Assembly (NCBI RefSeq): GCF_001612725.1
Contig: NZ_BDAZ01000004.1
Location: 1 to 64,000 of the forward strand
Length of the DNA stretch: 64,000 nucleotides
Origin: Nocardia anaemiae NBRC 100462
Lineage (GTDB): Bacteria; Actinomycetota; Actinomycetes; Mycobacteriales; Mycobacteriaceae
Reading direction: 5' to 3'
Positions within the stretch are counted from its first letter, which is position 1; each line of letters starts with the position of its first letter. Under the pieces are notes generated by a model. That model did not search any database and was not told the DNA's origin. It was given only the letters and a program-made list of their open reading frames with translations. This document shows positions 1 to 8,008 of the stretch, piece after piece. The position numbers and the translations under genes are program-made.

Positions 1-1096
1 AAGCCTCATTACCGTCCGATGCCGTCGATCCGCCTGGCTCGGAGATGGCCGCGGTCGCATGCGGCGTTCCCTGGTCCGGGCCCGGTGACGACGGCGTCAA
101 TAGTCGCACCGGTGCGGCGGGCTGATCTTCGGGCATGGTGAACGGCCGCAGCGGCATGGCATCGTCGGTGGCGATCATGGTGGAGATATGTTGCAGGACA
201 ACGCCTTCGCGCAGTGCCCAGGGGCTGACCTCCAACCTATCGATACCCAGCGTCGACATCGTGGCATCGGCGATCGACGCCCCCGCCAATATCTGCCGGG
301 CGCGCGGGCGTGACACGCCGCGCAGTGTCGCCCGCTCCTGGGCAGAGAGTGTCGACATCAGCCGCGCTGCCGCGCGCACATCGCGATGACGCAGCGGTCG
401 CACCGCAAATGGTCCGTCCCGTTGCGGCGGGGCACCGGCAAGGCGTGCCAGTTGTTTGAAAGTCTTGGAACTGCCGATCACCCGCCGCGGTTGGCCCTCC
501 CACAGCAGCCGGTCACGCACCTCTTTCAAACAACCCTTGATGTGGCTACGCATCGCCTTGTACTCATCTCGCGTCGGTGGATCCTTGCTCAGGAACACCC
601 TGGTCAACCGGCCCGCACCCAGCGGCAGCGATAGCGCCAGCGCCGGTTCGGCATCGCGCCCAAGCGCCAATTCCATTGATCCCCCACCGATATCGAGCAT
701 GAGCAGTGTCCCGGCGCGCCAGCCGTACCAGCGTCGCACCGCCAAATACGTCAGGCGTGCTTCCTGCAAGCCGGTCAGAAACTGTGGACGGATGCCAGCG
801 GCGTTCTCGACGCGGTCGAGCACCAACTGTTGGTTCGGTGCGTCACGAATAGCGGCGGTGACAAAGACATAGAAACTGTCGATTTCATATCGCCGCGCGG
901 CCGACAGAATCCGTGTAATCGCCTCGACGAGGCGGTCGGTTCCCGGCTCGCTGATGACCCCGAAGGCATCGATGTCTTCGCCGAGCAGTACGGGCTCCTT
1001 CAATGCCCGAATCGGCAACGGCGGCGCTCCCGGCGAGGCATCCACGACAAGGAACTGCGCCGAGTTCGAACCCACGTCCAGCACACCGAGTCTCAC
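1..1096 (-). CDS. Ppx/GppA-family phosphatase (3' end off window)
   Basis: Read on the minus strand from a GTG at 1096, the protein opens with VRLGVLDVGSN, the phosphate-loop signature of the ASKHA-fold exopolyphosphatase/guanosine pentaphosphate phosphatase family. It carries the second loop LDIGGGS about residue 140 and the family block PWALREG near residue 300. It closely follows the mycobacterial Ppx1 (Rv0496) architecture of about 330 residues. The frame is open to base 1, so the C-terminus is missing here; the last visible residues are Pro/Ser/Ala-rich and probably a disordered tail. Such enzymes hydrolyse polyphosphate or pppGpp; which one cannot be told from sequence. GTG was chosen because it places the DVGSN motif at the usual distance from the start and no ATG lies close upstream in frame. 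Confidence 0.88.
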   Translation of the reverse strand, partial: MRLGVLDVGSNSAQFLVVDASPGAPPLPIRALKEPVLLGEDIDAFGVISEPGTDRLVEAITRILSAARRYEIDSFYVFVTAAIRDAPNQQLVLDRVENAAGIRPQFLTGLQEARLTYLAVRRWYGWRAGTLLMLDIGGGSMELALGRDAEPALALSLPLGAGRLTRVFLSKDPPTRDEYKAMRSHIKGCLKEVRDRLLWEGQPRRVIGSSKTFKQLARLAGAPPQRDGPFAVRPLRHRDVRAAARLMSTLSAQERATLRGVSRPRARQILAGASIADATMSTLGIDRLEVSPWALREGVVLQHISTMIATDDAMPLRPFTMPEDQPAAPVRLLTPSSPGPDQGTPHATAAISEPGGSTASDGNEA

Positions 1097-1375
1097 CCTC
1101 GGGACGTACCCACCTCGGGCGAACCCATGTCTATGGGGTGAACCCGATATCGGTGGTCGGCGTGCACGACGGTAAGGCCGACCCGATGCCGATACGAGTG
1201 GTGTTCGGCAAACATATCGGCTGGACCGAAGGGGTCACATGTCGATGAGCGTGAGCGGCGCGGCGATAACCATGGAAGCCCACTTGACAGGCCCTCTTGC
1301 CATTGCACCGTTTGGTGATATTTTTTCTGTAGGGTCGGCTAGATCTCGTACTCGCTTCGCATCGAGGGAGATGTT

Positions 1376-1876
1376 GTGTTAATGGCCGGAAGCGTCGCCA
1401 TCGCAAGGGCTTGCGCGGGAATTCTCGGTACTCTCGCGTGTCTGGTCGGAGTGAGTAACGCGCACGCCGATGATGAACCTGGCCCGTTAATAGTCGGTGG
1501 CACAGCATATTTCGCTATGGGCAGTTGGAACTGCTCGATCGGTGCGGATGGCACGGTGGGTTGCGACCTCGCAGCCCCGGCCCCGTCCATGAATGTGCTG
1601 TATGCCGGAATGCAGGTCACCCTGCCGAATGCGCCAGCCATAATCATCGACTCGACCATGTGGCCCGCACATCCTCAGTGGAACTCCAACGGCAGTCATA
1701 CTGTGCCGGGCGGAAATCCGCCGCTGCCGCGCATCGAACCCGCGAGTTACCATGACCCACAGTATTCGTTCTCATATGCCGGAGCGAATTGCCAAATCAC
1801 CTATCAAGGTGCGGCAGTGTGCACATCGATGGGGCACGGATTCAGCCAATGGGGACCAGTGCCGCACGGCTACTGA
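1376..1876 (+). CDS. Secreted hypothetical protein with two cysteine pairs
   Basis: A 166-residue protein starting at GTG 1376, with GAGGGAG as ribosome binding site about 6 bases upstream. The N-terminus is a Sec signal peptide: hydrophobic run GILGTLACLVGV, then cleavage after AHA around residue 31. The mature part contains paired cysteines (WNCS...VGCD and ANCQ...AVCTS) and a repeated pattern of a Cys-containing strand followed by a short polar turn, which suggests a small disulfide-stabilised beta fold exported to the envelope. Similar short exported proteins of unknown role are common in Nocardia and Mycobacterium. It stands alone, tail-to-tail with the next gene (17 bp between stop codons). 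No function is assigned. Confidence 0.7.
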   Translation: MLMAGSVAIARACAGILGTLACLVGVSNAHADDEPGPLIVGGTAYFAMGSWNCSIGADGTVGCDLAAPAPSMNVLYAGMQVTLPNAPAIIIDSTMWPAHPQWNSNGSHTVPGGNPPLPRIEPASYHDPQYSFSYAGANCQITYQGAAVCTSMGHGFSQWGPVPHGY

Positions 1877-1893
1877 TCCCCACGAATCACCGG

Positions 1894-2508
1894 CTACCGG
1901 TACCAGACACCGGAATCCCAATCACCGTAGTCCCACACGTTGAAATCGTAGCGACCATGCGCACCCCCGAACAGATAGCCCCACCATCCAGCCGAGGTGT
2001 CGCAGATCTGGTCGTCGTGGTTGCACACCGTCAGCACCGGAAAGTCGCCGAACCAGTCGTCGACACCGGCCAGTGGATAACCGACGATCCCACTCCCGGG
2101 AGTCGACGACAGACCACCCCAACCGGGCCCGGGGGCTCGCTTGGGATCCGACAGGAGAATAGCGTTGGCATCGCCGACATCCTGGTGGGCGGTGACCCAG
2201 GCGTGGACGATACCCGCGCCTTCGCTGTGCCCGATCAACCTGATGTGGTCGTATGGACATTCGCTGCGATGCAGCCAGAACAAGCGGTCGAGTTCGTTCA
2301 ATCCCGACATCGGATCGAGCGAATTGTAACCGACAGGTTGATCCACGAAGGGGATGAACACCGACGAGGTGTTATCGCCGAGACCGCCGATACCGATGGC
2401 CCAGTCGCCAATACAGTTGTCGGCGTGCGCCTTCGGCTCCATCTCGTTGGTGAAGGAAAGGATGATGGCCAACAGTAATGCGGCGAAGAGCGCCGTTGCT
2501 CTACGCAT
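1894..2508 (-). CDS. Secreted cutinase/PE-PPE-like alpha/beta hydrolase
   Basis: 204 residues with a signal peptide (FAALLLAIILSF, cleavage near AHA at residue 27-29). The nucleophile elbow GHSEGA at residues 93-98 gives the catalytic serine. A loop rich in Asp with a Cys-flanked stretch (TVCNHDDQICD, about 162-172) would carry the acid, and GGAHGRYDF near residue 186 the histidine. This layout matches the cutinase/PE-PPE C-terminal domain superfamily of mycolic-acid actinomycetes, which are extracellular esterases or lipases. The expected substrate (cutin-like ester, triglyceride or trehalose ester) is not resolved. It faces the preceding secreted gene and has about 600 bases of non-coding DNA upstream. 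Confidence 0.75.
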   Translation of the reverse strand: MRRATALFAALLLAIILSFTNEMEPKAHADNCIGDWAIGIGGLGDNTSSVFIPFVDQPVGYNSLDPMSGLNELDRLFWLHRSECPYDHIRLIGHSEGAGIVHAWVTAHQDVGDANAILLSDPKRAPGPGWGGLSSTPGSGIVGYPLAGVDDWFGDFPVLTVCNHDDQICDTSAGWWGYLFGGAHGRYDFNVWDYGDWDSGVWYR

Positions 2509-3134
2509 GGTCGTACTTCTTCATTTATAGTGCCTCCGGGTCCAGCCCGGCTCGAATCAGGGAGTACCCAGAAGTTGCTCGCGTTCTTGCTTTCTGGCGA
2601 AATAGTTATGCAGACGATCTATATATTGGCCGTAACGCAATGTCGGAGACCATTATCCACAAAGGGGATCCGCTGGCCGAGTGTCGTCGCGAGCTCTACA
2701 CTCCCCCTTTGCCCGAGCTTCGACGGTCGAATGTCGTGGGGCATGGCTGTGGGGAATGGTTGTTGCGGTGGACTTTTGGGATCAGGTGTCCGCAAGGTTG
2801 CCCCCAGCCTTACGGCAAAACGTTCAGGCCTCCGAATTGGGAGAGCTTGCCGGGTCGCCGTACTCACAGGTTGGCAGCGCGCCCTTGATGCTGCCACTGT
2901 CGAAATCCGAATAGCTTGTGGTCCGCGGGGTTTTACGCCGAGTCCCTTTCTCCTCGCCCGACCACCTCGTCCCCCGACCTCGAAGGCATGCAGCACACCC
3001 CGGTGATCTACCATGCGCGCGGCGCGATCGTCATCGTGCTCATCGCCGCCGGGCCCTGAACTCGCCTGGCCGAAACTTCGCTGTTCCCATTCTCTGGCCG
3101 CTGCGGCAACTGTCTCGTCTCGAGTACGCGTGGG
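2509..3134. other. Gene-poor stretch
   Basis: No convincing gene in about 620 bases. Short frames exist on both strands (for example 2756-2914 plus, from a GTG), but their third-position G+C is only moderate, they lack clear ribosome binding sites and they match no family I recognise. Composition near 2600-2640 is lower in G+C than the surroundings. The stretch sits at the 3' side of the pseudogene cluster 3135-4493 and probably represents further decayed sequence, including the lost C-terminal half of the flavoprotein. Confidence 0.5.
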
Positions 3135-3724
3135 TCACTCGGTGGCCATTTCGACAGCGACCACACCCGCGCCGAGAATCGCGAGCCGACCGGGCGCTTC
3201 CGCGGCGCTGGTGGCTTCGCGACCTGTCCACGGCTGCAACGCATCCAGACCCGGCAGCGGCGGCAGGCCGCGGCGGTGCCGGTGCACACCGTCACCGCGT
3301 GCCGGGCGGTGAGCCCTACGATGCCAGCCTCGGAGGTGTGGACGGTCACCCGCCGGGATCCGTCGAGCCTTGCGTGGCCGCGAATGAGCTCGACCCGCAC
3401 GAAGTCCAGCCAGTCGACCTGGTCTCAGTCGCTCCAATCGGCCACCATGCGATCACCGTGCTTCAACACCGCGGGCGCGTCGAGTCGTCCGGTGATCGCG
3501 CCGCCGACGCCGGGGAACCGTGCGGCCTCGCGGTAGAGCAGGGCGGGGCGCAGCAGCGCCTTGCTGGGTTCCCAAGCCCAGTACGAAGATTCGCCACCGA
3601 CCAGTTCGGATTCGACGATCACGGTGCTCAACCCGGCGGCACGGGTCCGATCGGCGACATTCTCACCGACCGGCCCGGCCCCGATGACCACGACATCGTA
3701 GGTACGAATTTCCTTGTCGGCCAT
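3135..3724 (-). pseudogene. Decayed pyridine-nucleotide-disulfide oxidoreductase
   Basis: The start at 3724 encodes a clear FAD-binding Rossmann motif (DVVVIGAGPVGENVADR) and ESELVGGESSYWAW, the segment where active dihydrolipoamide-dehydrogenase relatives keep the redox site; here the CxxxxC cysteines are absent. Three lesions are visible. There is an in-frame TGA at 3425-3427 between WSD and DQVDWLD. There is a frameshift near 3265, after CTGTAAA, beyond which homology resumes in another frame (PPLPGLDALQPW, then the second dinucleotide motif ILGAGVVAVEMATE). It then stops at 3135, at about 195 of an expected 450-480 residues, and the NADH and dimerisation domains are gone. The gene is therefore dead, not merely short. 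It lies in a row with two other fragments on the same strand. Confidence 0.85.
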
Positions 3725-3746
3725 GGGTTCACCGGCAATGCTGGAA

Positions 3747-3977
3747 TCAGCGGCCCGGCGCGCGCTGAGTGACTTCCTGTAGCAACCAGCCGTTGCCGTC
3801 GGGACCGGTGAACGCGGCGAACGAACCGTAGCTGCGTCGCTGCGGATCCACCCCGGCGACGCGGTGCTGGGTTCCGGCGTGGTGGAAGACACCGGTGGCG
3901 TCGCGGAACGGTCCATCGACCGCGATCCCGCGCTCGGACAGCTGCGCGACGGTCTTCTCGAAGGTTTTTCGCGGTGG
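3747..3977 (-). pseudogene. C-terminal fragment of a VOC/glyoxalase-family protein
   Basis: Directly after the TGA (3978-3980) of the hydrolase remnant, the same frame continues open for 77 codons. It encodes the second half of a vicinal-oxygen-chelate protein: EKTVAQLSERGIAVDGPF, then AGTQHRVAGVDP, YGSFAAFTGPDGNGWLLQEV and a stop at 3747. The tail F-x-DPDGNGWxLQE is the hallmark C-terminal metal-ligand strand of antibiotic-resistance/glyoxalase-like VOC proteins (here T-G-PDGNGW). The first beta-alpha-beta module and any start codon are missing, so a deletion has joined it to the hydrolase fragment. Confidence 0.8.
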
Positions 3978-4493
3978 TCAGTGGGCAGAGTCGCGGGTCG
4001 CCTGCTCGATCACCCCGACGACCCGGTCGGGATGTGAGACGGCCACCGAATGCGATGCGGCGATTTCGGTGACCTGTGCGTGCGCCCGCTCGGCCATGAA
4101 CCACTGTGCGGCGAACGGGATATTCAGGTCCTCGGTGGTGATCACGTCCCAGCTGGGCTTGTCCGTCCACGCGGCGACGGTAGCCTTCTCCTCCAGTGCC
4201 GCCTGCGCGATCGGGCGCTGCGCGGCGCCCGTCAGGGCGGCGCGGTCGGCGGGCACGTCGGCGGCGAACTGGTCGTGGAACTTGGCCTGCTGGATGTACA
4301 GATCGGTGCCGACTCTGCCGTCGGGCCCGGTGAACGCGACCGGGTCGAGCGTGCCGGGCAGCGTGGAGCCCGGGAACTTGTTCGTCAGCTCGAGCGCGGT
4401 TTCGCCCGGCGCGGGCAGGAACGCCGCGACATACACCCCAGTCGGGCGGTCATCGTCGATGAGGCCGTTGGACATTCGCCGGATCCCGCACAC
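3978..4493 (-). pseudogene. N-terminally truncated alpha/beta hydrolase
   Basis: From about residue 20, the frame matches the C-terminal two thirds of AB-hydrolase-6-type esterases: GVYVAAFLPAPGETALELTN, the KFPGSTL block, IPFAAQWFMAERAHA, and the histidine-bearing end SHSVAVSHPDRVVGVIEQA. The N-terminal half with the oxyanion HG motif and the GHSYGG nucleophile elbow is absent; the frame simply opens near 4493 with unrelated residues. It may still be read, but without the catalytic serine it cannot be a working hydrolase. It forms one same-strand row with the VOC and flavoprotein remnants. Confidence 0.75.
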
Positions 4494-4565
4494 GCATCAG
4501 CGTCCGCGCTGCCGTCTGCGGCCGATCGGAACGAGGCAACCCCGGAAAACCGGTTCTTCCAGTGG

Positions 4566-4598
4566 TTATCGGCCAGTGTCAGCGTCACTGGCCGATAA
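4566..4598 (-). terminator. Strong hairpin downstream of the IF-1 paralogue
   Basis: Perfect 13-bp inverted repeat, arms TTATCGGCCAGTG (4566-4578) and CACTGGCCGATAA (4586-4598) with a 7-nt loop. It begins 32 bases beyond the IF-1 stop codon on the minus strand. There is no long U-tract, so it may be an L-shaped actinobacterial terminator; it would also act as an RNA 3' stabiliser. Confidence 0.7.
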
Positions 4599-4630
4599 AC
4601 ACGGGCGGGAAAGGATGCGTGCGCCTGCGC

Positions 4631-4855
4631 TTACGTCCTGTACCGGAAGAGGATCCGGCCGCGGGTGAGGTCGTATGGGCTGAGCTCCACGAGCACCCGA
4701 TCATGCGGCAAGATCTTGATGTAGTTCTTCCGTATCTTCCCGCTGATGTGTGCGAGCACCTTGTGCCCGTTCTCGAGCTCCACCGTGAAGGTGGCGTTGC
4801 GCAAACACTCGACTATGGTGCCCGTTATTTCGATGCCCCTCGAAGTTTTCGTCAT
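4631..4855 (-). CDS. Accessory translation initiation factor IF-1 paralogue
   Basis: 74 residues covering the whole S1/OB-fold of IF-1, with the conserved core [20 protein letters not shown] followed by [16 protein letters not shown] and RGRI-FRYR. IF-1 sits in the 30S A site and controls initiator tRNA selection. The N-terminus ([23 protein letters not shown]) departs from the mycobacterial housekeeping form (MAKKDGAIEVEG...), and the gene is far from any ribosomal-protein or map/adk context, so I read it as a second copy, possibly stress-induced. The start ATG at 4855 overlaps the GNAT stop codon (ATGA, 4852-4855), so translation is coupled. The same operon is headed by a leader peptide and hairpin, which suggests induction when ribosomes stall. 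Confidence 0.9.
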   Translation of the reverse strand: MTKTSRGIEITGTIVECLRNATFTVELENGHKVLAHISGKIRKNYIKILPHDRVLVELSPYDLTRGRILFRYRT

Positions 4856-5649
4856 CGCAGCACCAACTCCAAGTTGCTGCTCGCACGTCGAGCACCGATA
4901 CCCTCGAACAGCGCCATGGCCGCAGCGTTGGATTCGTTCACATCGGCTGATGCCGTTTCGATCCCGTTGCGGTGCAAGGCGATCAACGCGTGGGCCAGCA
5001 GCGTCCGAGCGATACCGCGACGGTGCTGATCGGCCCGGACTGCGACGAGTCCGATGCGTGCATGTCGGCGTCGTGGTACCACTCGCACCAGTCCCACATA
5101 TCGATCGGACTGCGCTGCCACCACGTACTTCGACGGGTCCAGGATGGTGTTCCCGTCCGGGAGGGCCAACACCTCGGCTGGCATCTCCTGCCATCCGACG
5201 GTTGCCTCGACCTCGTCGCGAATCTCGCGGTCCAATGCGCGCAGCGGGGCTTCCTTTGCCTCACCGGCGGACACGATCGTGACGCCCGGCGGCGGGAGCA
5301 CCGCGTCGAGCCCAGTGACCTGCGGATCGGTGGGCATGAGGTATTCCCACTCGCGCCGCCGGGTCGTGAAACCGGCCCGCTCCCAACTGGAGATCGAGTG
5401 CCGGTCGGTCTCGTCGACCACCGTGTACAGCGGCGTCGGCAGGTCTGCCGAGATCGCCTCGGCGAGTTGGCCGAAGACCGCGTCATGCCATGAGTCGATG
5501 CTGACGAAGATCCGCCCGTCGGGGCGACGCGAGGCGTCGCTGCGGCCGACCACCCGGTCGTCCTCCATCGCGTGCCACTGCGTCTGTGTGACCCGCGTGA
5601 TCACTACGGAGGGCTCGCCCATGCCCGAAGTGAGGTTCACAGAATTCAT
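4852..5649 (-). CDS. GNAT-family N-acetyltransferase
   Basis: 265 residues from ATG 5649, chosen because AAAGG lies about 8 bases upstream, although the frame extends further. It looks like a double GNAT fold. A degenerate first half contains [19 protein letters not shown]. The second half has the acetyl-CoA loop [19 protein letters not shown] (about residues 202-220; the R/Q-x-x-G-x-G/A pattern is met by QHRRGIA) followed by [18 protein letters not shown], the typical Asn-Ala-Ala-ly-x-x-G motif. The acceptor is unknown: aminoglycoside, ribosomal protein or small molecule are all possible. Its coupling to an IF-1 paralogue and the upstream leader peptide argue for a role in translation stress or in resistance to a translation inhibitor; that is inference. 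Confidence 0.82.
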   Translation of the reverse strand: MNSVNLTSGMGEPSVVITRVTQTQWHAMEDDRVVGRSDASRRPDGRIFVSIDSWHDAVFGQLAEAISADLPTPLYTVVDETDRHSISSWERAGFTTRRREWEYLMPTDPQVTGLDAVLPPPGVTIVSAGEAKEAPLRALDREIRDEVEATVGWQEMPAEVLALPDGNTILDPSKYVVAAQSDRYVGLVRVVPRRRHARIGLVAVRADQHRRGIARTLLAHALIALHRNGIETASADVNESNAAAMALFEGIGARRASSNLELVLR

Positions 5650-5662
5650 AGGTGTTGCCTTT

Positions 5663-5691
5663 CGGGATGCCTTGTTGCTCAGGCACTCCCG
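5663..5691 (-). promoter_or_regulatory. Intercistronic hairpin between leader peptide and GNAT gene
   Basis: On the minus strand a 10-bp stem with one bulged G forms between CGGGAgTGCCT (5691-5681) and AGGCATCCCG (5672-5663), loop 8 nt. It begins 7 nt after the leader stop codon and ends directly against the AAAGG ribosome binding site of the GNAT gene. This is the geometry of a translation-attenuation or ribosome-binding-site occlusion element. Confidence 0.6.
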
Positions 5692-5698
5692 GCGATAC

Positions 5699-5758
5699 CT
5701 ACGTCGATCGCCCAACCGTGAACACGAGGGGGAGCACCCACATCGATACAGCGTTCAT
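5699..5758 (-). CDS. 19-residue leader peptide upstream of GNAT/IF-1 operon
   Basis: A short ORF, MNAVSMWVLPLVFTVGRST, starts at ATG 5758 behind a near-consensus ribosome binding site (GGAGGTGAG, 6-7 bases before the start) that is stronger than the site of the gene it precedes. It is hydrophobic in the middle (WVLPLVF), resembling in kind the leader peptides of erm-type resistance genes where drug-stalled ribosomes change mRNA folding. It ends 7 nt before the hairpin at 5663-5691 and 49 nt before the acetyltransferase start. The coding potential is certain; the regulatory role is inferred. Confidence 0.6.
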   Translation of the reverse strand: MNAVSMWVLPLVFTVGRST

Positions 5759-6043
5759 GGGTCTCACCTCCTCGCGTGATGGCACGGTCTCCCGGAGGCT
5801 ATCAGCCCGAATATCGCCCGCGCTAATCATTTTTCCGCTGCACGCCGACAACGGTGACATCGGGTCACGCAGCCCACAGGCGATCCCGCAGGCCCTGTGG
5901 CTCCCGGGCGAGACGTTCTCGGGATTCACAGGTGACCTTGCGGAATCGCCTGTCGATGTCTTCTCGGCTGTGCTGTGTGTGACGGCTCCACGAATTGACG
6001 GTTCAGCGGTGATGCGCCGCGGCGCCGTTCGGGATCCGGGCGT

Positions 6044-6688
6044 CTAGGTGACCGAGTCGAGTGAGGAGAACACGACCACGTTGGATAGGTAGCTCTTTGC
6101 GGTCTGGTCGAACTCGCCGCCGCAGGTGACGACCTGAAGGGTCGCTCCGCCGCGGGCACCGAACACGGTCTGATCGGGAAACTGGGATTTCTGGTACATC
6201 CGCACGTCCGTGACCTTGAAATGCGCGGTCTTCCCGTCCGCGCGGGACACCTCGATCATGTCGCCCGGCTTCACCTTCTTCAGCTCGAAGAACACCCCGG
6301 CACCCTGGTAGGAGTCGACGTGGCCGAGGATGACCGCTGAGCCCTGCTCACCCGGCGCGGGCCCCTGCTGATACCAGCCAGCCTGCTGATAATCCGCGGG
6401 CACCTGCACCGAGCCATCGGAATTGAGGCCCAACGCGATCAACGACCCCGAGGCGTTGATCGATCCGATCTTGAACGACATCGGAGTCGACCGGCCGATC
6501 GGCGCCGCGGTCTGCACACCCGTGGTCGGCGCGGCCGCAACGCTCGTACTCGCGGTCGAGCCGGTGCCAGCAGACGACCCGCAGCCCGAGAGCAGCGCCG
6601 CAGTGGCCACCGCTATGGAGACGAAAACGCCGAGCATCCTCCGGCGGGAGCTCAGCATGGACACGGCCGATATGCCTGATGTGGTCAT
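6044..6688 (-). CDS. Class F sortase (lipoprotein-type N-terminus)
   Basis: 214 residues. The N-terminus has a hydrophobic stretch (MLGVFVSIAVATAALLSGC) ending in a lipobox-like LSGC, followed by a Ser/Thr/Ala linker. The sortase barrel runs from about residue 68: GSINASGSLIALGLNSDGS, the substrate-loop region, catalytic His in VILGHVDS (residue 123), and catalytic Cys in QVVTCGGEFD (Cys189), then SYLSNVVVF. I could not confidently place the catalytic arginine. The spacing fits class F sortases of Actinobacteria. Its ATG overlaps the stop codon of the glycine-rich gene (ATGA, 6685-6688), so the two are coupled and the upstream protein is the likely substrate. Expected role: transpeptidation of an LPxTG-like motif at the outer membrane face. 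Confidence 0.85.
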   Translation of the reverse strand: MTTSGISAVSMLSSRRRMLGVFVSIAVATAALLSGCGSSAGTGSTASTSVAAAPTTGVQTAAPIGRSTPMSFKIGSINASGSLIALGLNSDGSVQVPADYQQAGWYQQGPAPGEQGSAVILGHVDSYQGAGVFFELKKVKPGDMIEVSRADGKTAHFKVTDVRMYQKSQFPDQTVFGARGGATLQVVTCGGEFDQTAKSYLSNVVVFSSLDSVT

Positions 6689-7566
6689 CTGGTCACTCCC
6701 GCCATGCCGCCCGCGCCGGTTTCGGGCGCGCCCTTGGGGATCACGTACCCGCCGGGCGGGACCAGGTCGGTGACTGCAGGGCCACCGGGGATTCCGGTGG
6801 TCGCGCCCACGGGAATCGTCATGCCGTACACGATGTCCGCACCCGCCGCGCCCGCTCCAACAGCCGCCAAGTCGATACCACCCAGCCCGCCGGCTTGTAC
6901 TCCGACCCCGGCGCTCGCACCGACCTGTCCGCCGCCACCGAGGTTCCCATTGCCGCCGACCTGCACGCCGCCTCCGGCGTTCCCGCCCGCTTGCACACCG
7001 CCGCCGACGTTGCCCCCGGTTTGTACGTCACCGCCGACCTGGACGCCGCCGCCGATGTTCCCACCCGTCTGAGCGTCACCACCGGCGTTCCCACCGGCTT
7101 GCCCGCCGCCTCCGGCATTGCCACCGGCTTGCACACCGCCGCCGAGGTTCCCGTTGCCCCCGGCCTGGACGCCGCCACCGGTATTCCCGCTGCCGCCGAC
7201 CTGCAGGCCACCTCCGGCATTGCCTCCCGGTGTTGTGCTGGCACTCGGCGCGACAGATCCACCGACGTTGGCGCCGAGCCCGCCCCCGCCCTGCACATCG
7301 ACACCCGTCCCGACGCCCCCACCGACACCGACGCCCCCACCGACACCAACTCCTCCGCCGAGGTTTCCGGTGCCTCCGCCCGGCACACCCGCGCCGACGG
7401 TCGACGAGGCGCCACCACCGCCGCCGATCTGTACGCCCGCGTCGGCTCCGAGATCGATGCCCGGGGCGGGAGCCGTTGTCGTCGTGGGGTCCGCAGCAGC
7501 CGACGTTGCGCACACAACGACGGCAGCCGCGACGACCACCGCAGCCGAGAAAGTTCTTGCCGACAT
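6685..7566 (-). CDS. Secreted glycine-rich repeat protein, probable sortase substrate
   Basis: 293 residues with a signal peptide (AAVVVAAAVVVCATSAAA, cleavage near residue 25). Most of the mature chain is made of imperfect repeats of the form GGN-x-GGG-V/G-Q-A/V/T-GGN, with alternating NAGG, NLGG, NIGG and NVGG variants, from about residue 60 to 235. An ordered tail follows (ADIVYGMTIPVGATTGIPGG...DLVPPGGYVIPKG). The last residues contain APETG, an LPxTG-like pentapeptide, followed by only nine residues (AGGMAGVTR) and no membrane helix. Overlap with the class F sortase gene supports a partner relationship. The repeats would give a flexible, glycine-loop or silk-like surface polymer. Confidence 0.8.
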   Translation of the reverse strand: MSARTFSAAVVVAAAVVVCATSAAADPTTTTAPAPGIDLGADAGVQIGGGGGASSTVGAGVPGGGTGNLGGGVGVGGGVGVGGGVGTGVDVQGGGGLGANVGGSVAPSASTTPGGNAGGGLQVGGSGNTGGGVQAGGNGNLGGGVQAGGNAGGGGQAGGNAGGDAQTGGNIGGGVQVGGDVQTGGNVGGGVQAGGNAGGGVQVGGNGNLGGGGQVGASAGVGVQAGGLGGIDLAAVGAGAAGADIVYGMTIPVGATTGIPGGPAVTDLVPPGGYVIPKGAPETGAGGMAGVTR

Positions 7567-8008
7567 TGTTCAGTTCTCTTCCAGCAGTTGTTATTCGACA
7601 ACCTCTCCGTCGGATGTATCGCGTCTTGTGTTACGGAAAATTGTCCAAAGATCTCGAATCGGTAGCCGATTCGGTCATAACCGCCGTTCAACCCCACGTA
7701 GAGCCGTCAACTGAAACGTAACGGGGATATTCGAGACCGCACGTCTGAACAACCCCCTAAACCGCTTAGGGGCTGTCGACAGATCCCTGATATAGGAACG
7801 TCGGCGGTAATGCCGTAAGTCGAATTGCTGCCGTATGCAACGGTTTTCGATGTGGGCAGGTTGGCATAGCACGCTTCGCGACATCGGATTGCAGCGGCGG
7901 TCGCTCGCTCGCGGCCGATCAGACCTCACAGTGCCCGCCCAGCTGATGGTGGGTGTGGCAGGTCTAGAAGGATGTGCTGGGAGTAGCCCAAGTGCAAGGA
8001 GAAACGAA
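7567..8008. promoter_or_regulatory. Divergent intergenic region with two perfect palindromes
   Basis: About 440 bases without a gene between the divergent glycine-rich/sortase operon and the acyl-CoA dehydrogenase. It holds two perfect inverted repeats: CGAATCGG-TAG-CCGATTCG (7655-7673) and CCCCTAA-ACCGC-TTAGGGG (7754-7772). The first lies about 90 bases upstream of the glycine-rich gene and could be an operator or an RNA hairpin. AAGGAG at 7997-8002 serves the downstream gene. Confidence 0.5.

Noticed and set aside
2756..2914. 52-codon plus-strand frame from GTG
   Set aside because: Moderate third-position G+C, no ribosome binding site and no family match.
6800..7400. Short tandem repeats resembling a CRISPR or minisatellite
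   Set aside because: They encode the GGN-type glycine repeats in frame, with codon-length periodicity and no spacers.
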